In this document: in pieces, positions 6,714-12,007 of the stretch
Layout: the number at the start of each line of letters is the position of its first letter
Numbering within the stretch: position 1 is the stretch's first letter
Source: Mariprofundaceae bacterium
Lineage (GTDB): Bacteria; Pseudomonadota; Zetaproteobacteria; Mariprofundales; Mariprofundaceae
DNA length: 12,007 bases
Direction: 5' to 3'
Assembly (NCBI GenBank): GCA_027018975.1
Contig: JALUXN010000170.1
Coordinates: forward strand, 1 to 12,007
Notes under the pieces: generated by a model
The model's database searches: none
Told to the model about the DNA's origin: nothing
Seen by the model: only the letters and a program-made list of their open reading frames with translations
Translations under genes and position numbers: made by a program

Positions 6714-7348
6714 CCCTCAGCCTCCGGCTGCCACGCTTGGATCGCCGCAATCAACTCCTCCTGCGGTTTGAGCTGCTTCACCTCGGGGACAAAAATCTGC
6801 ATATTGGAGGAGCGCAAATGCTCCAACCAACCGGCGAGAAACTGGTGGTAGATCGTGCCCATCAGCTGCGCATCCGCCGCCGCCTGCGCACCGATATAGG
6901 CGGGGCTGGAGGCAATCTCACCGCGCACCGCGATCGACAGATTCTGCAAAATGGATTGCTGATCGCTATCCAGCGCGCAAAAGTGACCGGCCAGATCGAG
7001 ATAGACCAGCCACGGACGACCCGGTTCACAGCCAGCGTGGCAAGCCACCATCTGCGCCAAATCGGGCAACGGCGCAGCTGAAAAACGGTGCACAACCGCA
7101 TGGGCAAAGATACCACGCATCAAGAAATCAAACCGCCCCGCCCGCTGCTGACGCACCAGCCCCTGTGTCCGATCCTTCTTCAGTCGTACACCCAACCAGG
7201 CCGCAATCGCCTGCTGATCGATCAGACGTGCATCACCCGCCTGCAGCGGCTCCGCATAAACCACCTGACGCCACCGCTGATCATCCTGCAAACGCCATGC
7301 GGCCGCTGCCGAAGGAGAGAGCGCATCGATCGAAAAACAGTATCTCAA
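6710..7348 (-). CDS. Conserved-looking protein of unknown function
   Basis: A 212-residue soluble protein with no signal peptide and no membrane span. I do not recognise a family. The start is TTG 7348, overlapping the rnd stop as TTGA, with GGAG at 7359-7356 placed 7 nt upstream. The next in-frame ATG would remove about 75 residues. The sequence is mixed alpha/beta: an N-terminal part with A-A-A-A-W-R-L-Q-D-D and A-I-A-A-W-L-G-V-R-L-K-K-D-R, a basic patch (QGLVRQQRAGRFDFLMRG, about 62-79), a beta-like P-W-L-V-Y-L-D-L-A-G-H-F, then a helical segment with D-A-Q-L-M-G-T-I-Y-H-Q-F-L-A-G-W-L-E-H-L near the C-terminus. Coding character is supported by tight 4-nt overlaps on both sides. Co-transcription with rnd, an ABC ATPase and yoaA does not point to one function. 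Confidence 0.8.
   Translation of the reverse strand: MRYCFSIDALSPSAAAAWRLQDDQRWRQVVYAEPLQAGDARLIDQQAIAAWLGVRLKKDRTQGLVRQQRAGRFDFLMRGIFAHAVVHRFSAAPLPDLAQMVACHAGCEPGRPWLVYLDLAGHFCALDSDQQSILQNLSIAVRGEIASSPAYIGAQAAADAQLMGTIYHQFLAGWLEHLRSSNMQIFVPEVKQLKPQEELIAAIQAWQPEAEG
6721..6725 (-). promoter_or_regulatory. Shine-Dalgarno supporting the GTG start of the ABC ATPase
   Basis: GGAGG on the minus strand, 7 nt before GTG 6713 and inside the last codons of the upstream gene. It supports GTG as the start and argues that this gene is also initiated independently, not only by coupling. Confidence 0.7.
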
Positions 7349-8544
7349 GAGGCTGCTCCGGCCAGTTCACTGACCACCGGCAAGCCGGTTTCGGGATTGA
7401 GCGACATACAGATCTCGCCTCGGAGCAGCTTAAGCAGATCACGCCCGACCAGTTCATAGCGCCAACCATGCAGACACGCCACATCCGGCGCCTCGCCCTG
7501 ACAGCGATAGCCCCACGACGCAAGCGCAGATAGATCGGACTTACTGGAGAGAATCGAGGCGGCAATCTCCCCCTCCTCCGCCTTCAGGCGCAGCAATGTA
7601 TCGAGCATCTCCAAGCGCAGGTCAGTACCGGGGCGGTTGTGCCGCCGTGCCGGTGGCCGTGGCCAGCTCGCTTCATCGGCCTCCATCCCCCGCCGCCAGA
7701 CAGCAATTAGCTCCTCGCCGAAACGCTTAACAAAGCCCTGATTCACGCCACGCATACGACTGAACGTCGCCATATCGAGCTTTTCGCGCCGCGCAATCTC
7801 CAGCAATGCGTCGTCGCTGATCATCCGCCGTCGGGGAATATCGCGCTGCCGTGCCGCCTGTTCGCGCCAGGCTGCCAGCTGCTGCAACACAGCCAGATGT
7901 TTCCCTTTGAGTTTGGACGCCCCCTTCACCCGCCAGAGCAGAGCAGCATCATCCATCTGATAGGTTGCCGGATCGAGCAAATGCTGCTGCTCTTCGGCCA
8001 GCCATGCCGTGCGCCCGGTCGCCTCCAGCCGCTCGCGCAGATGTTGATAGACCGGCATCAGCCAGATCACATCATCGGCCGCATACTCCAGCTGCTTGTC
8101 TGTCAACGGACGCGCCTTCCAATTGGTGAATGACTCCCCCTTGGGCAGCGTTTTTTTGGTGATCCGCTGCACCAGATTGCCAAAGCCGATCTGCTGTCCA
8201 TAACCGAGCAGGGCGGCGGCAATCTGCGTGTCGAACAGCGGCGTTGGCAACTGCCCGCACTGCTGGAAAAATATCTCCAGATCCTGCCGGCCGGCATGAA
8301 ACACCTTGATAATCGACGGATCACACAGCACGCGCCACAGGCAGCTCAGATCATTCACCCGAATCGGATCGATCAACCAGCATGCACCGCCGCCATAGAC
8401 CTGCATCAGCGCAAATTCGGCGTAGTAAGTGCTTTCGCGATGAAATTCAGTATCCACACAAAGGGTGTGGCACGCCGCCATCGCACGACAGGCTTCGTGC
8501 AGGGCGTCTAATGTATCAATAAATTGTGGGGTGGGAGAACTCAT
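7345..8544 (-). CDS. rnd: Ribonuclease D
   Basis: A 399-residue 3'-5' exoribonuclease that trims tRNA precursors and other structured RNAs in the cytoplasm. The DEDDy exonuclease domain (about 1-190) has D-T-E-F with Asp31 and Glu33, H-A-G-R-Q-D-L-E with Asp88, and Y-A-A-D-D with Tyr154 and Asp158. These sit at a constant +3 offset from the catalytic residues I recall for E. coli RNase D. An HRDC domain follows (about 200-285: L-L-W-R-V-K-G ... L-A-A-W-R-E-x-x-A-R-x-R-D-I-P-R-R-R), then a second, weaker HRDC-like C-terminal region. ATG 8544 is chosen because it gives the normal short N-terminus; the frame extends to an ATG at 8598, adding 18 residues. Neither site has a good Shine-Dalgarno. 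It is the first gene of the minus-strand unit, and its stop overlaps the next gene's TTG start by 4 nt. Confidence 0.95.
   Translation of the reverse strand: MSSPTPQFIDTLDALHEACRAMAACHTLCVDTEFHRESTYYAEFALMQVYGGGACWLIDPIRVNDLSCLWRVLCDPSIIKVFHAGRQDLEIFFQQCGQLPTPLFDTQIAAALLGYGQQIGFGNLVQRITKKTLPKGESFTNWKARPLTDKQLEYAADDVIWLMPVYQHLRERLEATGRTAWLAEEQQHLLDPATYQMDDAALLWRVKGASKLKGKHLAVLQQLAAWREQAARQRDIPRRRMISDDALLEIARREKLDMATFSRMRGVNQGFVKRFGEELIAVWRRGMEADEASWPRPPARRHNRPGTDLRLEMLDTLLRLKAEEGEIAASILSSKSDLSALASWGYRCQGEAPDVACLHGWRYELVGRDLLKLLRGEICMSLNPETGLPVVSELAGAAS
7356..7359 (-). promoter_or_regulatory. Shine-Dalgarno supporting a TTG start
   Basis: GGAG (minus strand) lies 7 nt before TTG 7348, at the end of rnd. 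Together with the TTGA overlap it favours this non-ATG start for the 212-aa protein. Confidence 0.55.
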
Positions 8545-8633
8545 GCCGCAGAAGCTAACAATTTGCGCAGCCCCTTGCCACGAAGAGACCACACGCATAA
8601 CTATTCATCCACGAACCAAGAAACGCGCCCGGC

Positions 8634-8727
8634 GCCTGACTGCCCTGCGGGTGCCCTCGCCGGCGAGGAAAAACGGGCGCGACTTCGCTGCTTCATCCCG
8701 TTTTCCCACTTGTCTCGGCAGTCAGCC
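8634..8727. repeat. Nested inverted repeat (hairpin A)
   Basis: The outer arms GCCTGACTGCC (8634-8644) and GGCAGTCAGCC (8717-8727) pair at 10 of 11 positions. The inner arms GGAAAAACGGG (8667-8677) and CCCGTTTTCCC (8697-8707) also pair at 10 of 11. The left shoulder contains the perfect 14-bp palindrome CCTCGCCGGCGAGG (8655-8668). There is no T-run positioned for a terminator. The nested arrangement suggests a mobile or dispersed palindromic unit upstream of rnd. Confidence 0.75.
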
Positions 8728-8746
8728 AATCGGGAAAATCAATCAT
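8693..8746 (-). CDS. Possible 17-residue leader-like peptide inside the repeat region
   Basis: An ATG at 8746 is preceded on the minus strand by AAAAGGAGG with 6 nt spacing, the strongest ribosome-binding site in the window. The ORF encodes MIDFPDWLTAETSGKTG and stops at TGA 8693-8695. It lies about 150 bp upstream of rnd on the same strand and overlaps hairpin A, so ribosome movement could affect folding. The frame is open further upstream, so this could be the tail of a longer spurious frame. No family is recognised and no expression evidence is available; the claim rests on the ribosome-binding site alone. Confidence 0.3.
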   Translation of the reverse strand: MIDFPDWLTAETSGKTG

Positions 8747-8768
8747 TTTTACCCTCCTTTTAGATCTG

Positions 8769-8835
8769 CCGCTGAGTGCATCTTTCAACGGAGAAAAGCG
8801 GCAAGGCCGCGGCCGTTGAAACATGCGCTCAGCGG
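8769..8835. repeat. Inverted repeat with 23-bp arms (hairpin B)
   Basis: The left arm at 8769-8791 (beginning CCGCTGAGTGCATC, ending TTTCAACGG) pairs with the right arm at 8813-8835 at 21 of 23 positions, around a 21-nt GC-rich loop. The stem is too long and regular to be chance. No T-run follows on either strand, so it is not a normal intrinsic terminator. It is part of the cluster in the rnd-pyrG gap. Confidence 0.8.
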
Positions 8836-8874
8836 GCACCCGAAGGGCAGAGATAACGGAGGCGGCTCTCTTTG

Positions 8875-8902
8875 GTTCTTTCTTTGCCGCCAAAGAAAGA
8901 AC
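8875..8902. repeat. Perfect 12-bp hairpin (hairpin C)
   Basis: GTTCTTTCTTTG (8875-8886), loop CCGC, CAAAGAAAGAAC (8891-8902): a perfect 12-bp stem with a 4-nt loop. One arm is pyrimidine-rich and the other purine-rich. Similar 'TTCTTTCTTTG ... CAAAGAAAGAA' hairpins are, from memory, frequent intergenic repeats in proteobacteria. It is not followed by a T-run on either strand. The 158 bp from here to pyrG hold only the possible promoter. Confidence 0.75.
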
Positions 8903-9019
8903 AAGGCCACGTCCACTCCACAAACAACACCCCCGCAGATTCCCAACACACGCCCATTCAGGAGCCAGATCAGGCCGCGCTGTCAAGCATTTTCAATCCC
9001 GCACACACCACTTTTCCCG

Positions 9020-9049
9020 CTGGCATACGCCCCATCGTTCTGCTACTGT
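9020..9049 (+). promoter_or_regulatory. Possible pyrG promoter
   Basis: CTGGCA (9020-9025) and TACTGT (9044-9049) are separated by 18 bp, with TGC before the -10-like hexamer giving an extended -10 (TGnTACTGT). Four of six and three of six consensus matches make this weak. A start about 7 nt downstream would leave a leader of only a few bases before ATG 9061. Confidence 0.22.
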
Positions 9050-9060
9050 CCCCGCCCGTC

Positions 9061-10695
9061 ATGAATCATCAAACTAAATTTATTTTTGTTACCGGCGGGG
9101 TAGTGTCGTCGCTCGGAAAAGGTATTGCTGCAGCGAGTCTTGCGGCACTCTTTGAGGCGCGGGGTCTGCGCATTACGATGCAGAAACTCGACCCGTATAT
9201 TAACGTCGATCCAGGCACCATGAGCCCGTTCCAGCATGGCGAGGTCTATGTGACCGACGATGGCGCGGAGACAGATCTCGATCTCGGCCATTATGAGCGC
9301 TTCACGCACGCCACCATGTCCAAACGCTCCAACTACACCACCGGCCGCATCTACGAATCGGTGATCCGACGCGAACGGCGCGGCGATTATCTGGGTGCGA
9401 CGGTGCAGGTGATCCCGCATATCACCGATGCGATCAAAAACGCTGTCCTGACGCTCGCCTCGGACGATGTCGATATCGCACTGGTGGAGATCGGCGGCAC
9501 GGTCGGTGATATTGAGTCCCAACCGTTCCTCGAGGCGATTCGCCAGCTCCGTTTCGATCTCGGCCGCGAAAACACCGCCTACATCCACCTGACGCTGGTG
9601 CCCTACATCGCTTCGGCTGGCGAGATGAAATCGAAGCCGACCCAGCACTCGGTGAAAATCCTGCGCGAGATCGGTATCCAGCCGGATATCCTGCTCTGCC
9701 GCTCCGATCACCCCATCCCCAAGAGCCAGAAAGATAAAATCGCTCTCTTCTGTAACGTCGATCGCGATGCGGTGATCGATGCACCCGATGTCGACACCAT
9801 CTATGGTGTGCCGCTCTCGCTGCGCGAAGGCGGGCTTGGCTCGGTCGTCTTGAATCATTTTGGACTGCCGGATTCCGAGCCGGATCTATCGGTCTGGGAG
9901 GATATCTGCCGCCGCATCCGCGAACCCAAAGATGTAGTACGCATCGCCATGGTCGGCAAATATGTCGAGCTGGCCGATGCCTATAAATCGGTCAATGAGG
10001 CGCTCTTCCACGGCGGCATGGCGCACGGTGTGCGGGTGAAGATCGACTACATCGATGCCGAATCGCTGGAGAAAGACGGTACTGGCGCACTAGCCGGTGT
10101 CGATGGCATCTTGGTGCCCGGCGGCTTCGGCCAGCGCGGCACCGAGGGCAAAATTGCCGCCATCCGCTACGCCCGCGAGAAGAAGATCCCCTATCTCGGC
10201 ATCTGCCTCGGCATGCAACTGGCGGTGATCGAGTATGCACGCAATGTAGCAGGACTGACCGGCGCCATCAGCAGCGAATTTGATGAGCGCGCTGAGCATC
10301 CCGTCATCGCCCTGATGACCGAGTGGGAGCAGGAGGGCGCGCGCGTACAGCGCAACTCCGAGAGCGACCTCGGCGGCACGATGCGTCTGGGCGGCTACCC
10401 CTGCAAGCTGTTGCCCGACACCCACGCCTTTGCTGCTTATGGTGAGACGGAGATTCGCGAACGCCACCGCCACCGCTATGAGTTCAACAACACCTACCGC
10501 GCCCAGCTGGAGGCGGCCGGCCTGATTGTCTCCGGCACGCTGCCGGACGATTCACTGGTGGAGATTGTCGAGGTGCCGGATCACCCGTGGTTCGTCGCCT
10601 GCCAGTTCCACCCCGAATTTCTCTCCCGACCCTACGCGCCGCATCCGCTCTTCGCCGCCTTTGTGGCGGCCAGTAAAACGCAGGCGGGTCTATGA
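9061..10695 (+). CDS. pyrG: CTP synthase (glutamine-hydrolysing)
   Basis: A 544-residue cytosolic enzyme, the usual size (E. coli 545). It converts UTP, ATP and glutamine to CTP, the last step of pyrimidine nucleotide synthesis. The amidoligase domain opens with F-I-F-V-T-G-G-V-V-S-S-L-G-K-G and contains Q-K-x-D-P-Y-I-N-V-D-P-G-T-M and E-V-Y-V-T-D-D-G-A-E-T-D-L-D-L-G-H-Y-E-R-F. The class I glutaminase domain has the oxyanion loop G-G-F-G-x-R-G, nucleophile Cys382 in G-I-C-L-G-M-Q, and His517/Glu519 in F-H-P-E-F. The frame is open upstream to 8872, but 9061 matches the conserved N-terminus. No Shine-Dalgarno is visible; the 10 bases before ATG are almost all C and G. The stop forms an ATGA overlap with kdsA. 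The CTP produced is a substrate for KDO activation to CMP-KDO, which fits the pairing. Confidence 0.98.
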   Translation: MNHQTKFIFVTGGVVSSLGKGIAAASLAALFEARGLRITMQKLDPYINVDPGTMSPFQHGEVYVTDDGAETDLDLGHYERFTHATMSKRSNYTTGRIYESVIRRERRGDYLGATVQVIPHITDAIKNAVLTLASDDVDIALVEIGGTVGDIESQPFLEAIRQLRFDLGRENTAYIHLTLVPYIASAGEMKSKPTQHSVKILREIGIQPDILLCRSDHPIPKSQKDKIALFCNVDRDAVIDAPDVDTIYGVPLSLREGGLGSVVLNHFGLPDSEPDLSVWEDICRRIREPKDVVRIAMVGKYVELADAYKSVNEALFHGGMAHGVRVKIDYIDAESLEKDGTGALAGVDGILVPGGFGQRGTEGKIAAIRYAREKKIPYLGICLGMQLAVIEYARNVAGLTGAISSEFDERAEHPVIALMTEWEQEGARVQRNSESDLGGTMRLGGYPCKLLPDTHAFAAYGETEIRERHRHRYEFNNTYRAQLEAAGLIVSGTLPDDSLVEIVEVPDHPWFVACQFHPEFLSRPYAPHPLFAAFVAASKTQAGL

Positions 10696-11519
10696 GTCAG
10701 CGGCGCGTTCAGGTTGGCAATCTCTCTATTGCCAACGATCTGCCGCTGGTGCTTTTAGCCGGCCCCTGTGTCATCGAGGGTGAAGATTTTACCCTGAAAA
10801 CCGCCGAGCAGATCGCCGCCATTGCGGCGCGCTGCGGTGTGCCGCTGGTGTTCAAATCGAGCTTCGACAAGGCTAACCGCACCAGCAAAGATGGCTTCCG
10901 CGGGCCGGGGCTGGATGAGGGACTGCGTATTCTGCAGCGGGTAAAGGATGAGCTGGGCTTGCCGGTGGTGACTGACATCCACGAAACCCATCAGGTTGCA
11001 GCGGTCGCCGAGGTGGCGGATATCTTGCAAACGCCCGCATTCCTCTGTCGGCAGACCGATTTCATTACCGCTGTAGCGGCAGCCAACAAACCGGTCAACA
11101 TCAAAAAGGGGCAGTTTCTGGCGCCGTGGGATATGCAGCATGTGCTGGAGAAGGCGCAGGCGGGCGGTAACAATCAGATCATGCTCTGCGAACGAGGCGC
11201 GAGTTTCGGTTACAACAATCTGGTCTCCGACATGCGTTCGCTGCTGGTGATGCGTGAATTTGGCGCGCCGCTGGTTTATGACGCCACCCACTCGGTACAG
11301 CAGCCGGGCGGCTTGGGTGGCGCTACCGGCGGCAACCGCGAATATGTGCCGGGGCTGGCGCGCGCCGCCGTCGCCACCGGAGTCGCCGCCCTCTTCATGG
11401 AGGTGCATCCCGAGCCCGATCAAGCGCTCTCCGACGGCCCGAATTCGCTGGCGCTGGCCGATCTCGAAGCGCTACTGACCACCCTGAAACAGCTCGATAC
11501 CATCGTCAAAACGAGCTGA
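10692..11519 (+). CDS. kdsA: 3-deoxy-D-manno-octulosonate-8-phosphate synthase, metal-dependent type
   Basis: A 275-residue cytosolic enzyme that condenses phosphoenolpyruvate with arabinose-5-phosphate to give KDO-8-phosphate for the LPS inner core. Signatures: A-G-P-C-V-I-E-G (Cys26), F-K-S-S-F-D-K-A-N-R-T-S, R-G-P-G-L-D-E-G, D-I-H-E, A-F-L-C-R-Q-T-D, N-I-K-K-G-Q-F, C-E-R-G-x-S-F-G-Y-N-N-L-V-x-D-M, Y-D-A-T-H-S-V-Q, E-V-H-P-x-P-D-x-A-x-S-D-G-P-N. Cys26, the His of D-A-T-H, the Glu of M-E-V-H-P and the Asp of S-D-G-P-N match the metal ligands of the metal-dependent class; E. coli KdsA has Asn at the Cys position. The ATG overlaps the pyrG stop (ATGA), so the two are probably co-translated. 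The next gene starts about 5 bp after the stop. Confidence 0.98.
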   Translation: MSQRRVQVGNLSIANDLPLVLLAGPCVIEGEDFTLKTAEQIAAIAARCGVPLVFKSSFDKANRTSKDGFRGPGLDEGLRILQRVKDELGLPVVTDIHETHQVAAVAEVADILQTPAFLCRQTDFITAVAAANKPVNIKKGQFLAPWDMQHVLEKAQAGGNNQIMLCERGASFGYNNLVSDMRSLLVMREFGAPLVYDATHSVQQPGGLGGATGGNREYVPGLARAAVATGVAALFMEVHPEPDQALSDGPNSLALADLEALLTTLKQLDTIVKTS

Positions 11520-11524
11520 TCACG

Positions 11525-12007
11525 TTGACCCCTGCCAACTCCACCGCACATCTGGCGATCGATCGACACGTCGCCCAGAGTCGGATGGAGTTTTTGGTCG
11601 AGAACCTGCCGGTCTCTATCTTTGCTGTCGTCATCGGCATTCTGGTACTCGATGCGGTCTTTTTCGATCTGGTTGATCGCACCACACTGATAGGCTGGAA
11701 CATCGCCGCCTTTGCCGTAGCAGGATTCCGCTACTGGGTCTATCGCCGTATCCAATCGCGCTTGCATGATGCCTCGACACTACCTGCCGATGAGCGGCTG
11801 ATCCTGCTCTCCGCCACCGCCACGGGCATCATCTGGGGCACGGCGTCGATCCTCTTCAGCTTGCAGGGCGATCTCTTCGATTGGGTGTTTCTCGCCTTTT
11901 TTATGGTCGGCTACGCGACCGGTGCAGCATTCAGTACATCGGCGCTACTGCCGGCCTGTGCTGGCTACTTCTTCCCGACACTGGTTCCGCTGACCATCTG
12001 GTTCTTT
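11525..12007 (+). CDS. Membrane protein, probable sensor region of a signalling protein (cut by window edge)
   Basis: An open frame from about 11525 to the window end, 161 codons with no stop. The start is uncertain: TTG 11525 lies 5 nt after the kdsA stop, and ATG 11585 would begin at M-E-F-L-V-E-N-L-P. Neither has a strong Shine-Dalgarno. About five hydrophobic segments are seen (from the TTG, residues 28-50, 55-73, 91-112, 118-138, 140-161), with charged loops F-R-Y-W-V-Y-R-R-I-Q-S-R and L-P-A-D-E-R. The even spacing and the final P-T-L-V-P-L motif resemble the multi-spanning N-termini of sensor histidine kinases and GGDEF/EAL proteins, but no catalytic domain is reached. The output type is therefore unknown. 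It appears to be the third gene of the pyrG-kdsA unit. Confidence 0.75.
   Translation, partial: MTPANSTAHLAIDRHVAQSRMEFLVENLPVSIFAVVIGILVLDAVFFDLVDRTTLIGWNIAAFAVAGFRYWVYRRIQSRLHDASTLPADERLILLSATATGIIWGTASILFSLQGDLFDWVFLAFFMVGYATGAAFSTSALLPACAGYFFPTLVPLTIWFF

Larger units (their letters stand above)
8640..8850. repeat. Long outer inverted repeat enclosing the palindromic cluster
   Basis: CTGCCCTGCGGGTGCCC (8640-8656) matches the reverse complement of GGGCACCCGAAGGGCAG (8834-8850) at 16 of 17 positions. The two arms bracket 177 bp that hold most of hairpin A and almost all of hairpin B. The region therefore looks like one composite unit of about 210-270 bp rather than unrelated hairpins. Confidence 0.65.

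Noticed and set aside
8769..8902. Intrinsic terminators at hairpins B and C
   Set aside because: Neither stem is followed by a T-run on either strand, and both lie upstream of divergent genes, where no terminator is expected.
8634..8902. CRISPR array or tRNA gene in the palindromic region
   Set aside because: The repeats are inverted, not regularly spaced direct repeats, and no cloverleaf with an acceptor stem and T-loop (GTTCGA) could be built.
8747..8986. Upstream part of a 97-codon minus-strand frame in the repeat region
   Set aside because: The translation is repeat-derived and Arg/Lys/Ser-rich with no Shine-Dalgarno at its first ATG; only the last 17 codons have a good ribosome-binding site and are listed separately.
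8872..9060. N-terminal extension of pyrG by 63 codons
   Set aside because: It would start inside hairpin sequence, and the known CTP synthase N-terminus begins at 9061.
8465..9064. 199-codon plus-strand open frame across the rnd start and the repeat cluster
   Set aside because: It reads through palindromic repeats with an Arg/Pro-rich, domain-free translation and overlaps the rnd start in antisense.
9043..9858. 271-codon open frame antisense to pyrG
   Set aside because: It is a shadow of a highly conserved CTP synthase; the translation shows no family features and would begin inside the conserved core of pyrG.
10755..11423. 222-codon open frame antisense to kdsA
   Set aside because: Fully covered by the kdsA coding sequence; no motif or suitable start context.

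Overview
The window is an ordinary, gene-dense chromosomal stretch of a GC-rich Gram-negative proteobacterium. SecB, a phosphatidylserine decarboxylase start and a KDO-8-phosphate synthase place it among LPS-bearing proteobacteria (Gamma- or Zetaproteobacteria would fit). The species cannot be fixed from the sequence alone. I see no phage, IS transposase, CRISPR array, tRNA or rRNA.

Layout. (1) 1-165, minus: N-terminus of psd, cut by the window edge and divergent from (2) a plus-strand unit of secB and two small lipoprotein genes, joined by 1-nt and 4-nt overlaps. (3) 1605-1721: a 117-bp near-palindromic, MITE-like repeat ending 7 nt before the start codon of (4) a 710-aa membrane hybrid histidine kinase. 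(5) Convergent to it, a minus-strand unit read from right to left: rnd (RNase D), an unrecognised 212-aa protein, an orphan OppF/DppF-type ABC ATPase, and a YoaA/DinG-type iron-sulfur helicase. Every junction in this unit is a 4-nt start/stop overlap. (6) 8545-9060: a 516-bp gap between divergent rnd and pyrG, filled for about half its length by nested inverted repeats, with a 17-codon ORF that has a very strong ribosome-binding site. (7) Plus strand: pyrG (CTP synthase), kdsA (4-nt overlap), then the first 161 codons of a multi-spanning membrane protein, cut by the right edge.

How the genes relate. pyrG-kdsA is a familiar pairing: CTP is needed to activate KDO (CMP-KDO), and KdsA makes KDO-8-P. 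KdsA carries the Cys of the metal-dependent class. The secB unit couples an export chaperone with two predicted lipoproteins. The rnd unit mixes RNA processing, a DNA-repair helicase and a transporter ATPase with no permease in view.

Start codons moved from the longest open frame: secB 319, yoaA 5736, rnd 8544, pyrG 9061. Non-ATG starts supported by overlaps, signal peptide or Shine-Dalgarno: TTG at 1196, GTG at 6713, TTG at 7348; TTG at 11525 is a guess. The most unexplained sequence is the two palindromic repeat zones and the 212-aa protein. I found no convincing new multi-gene system.
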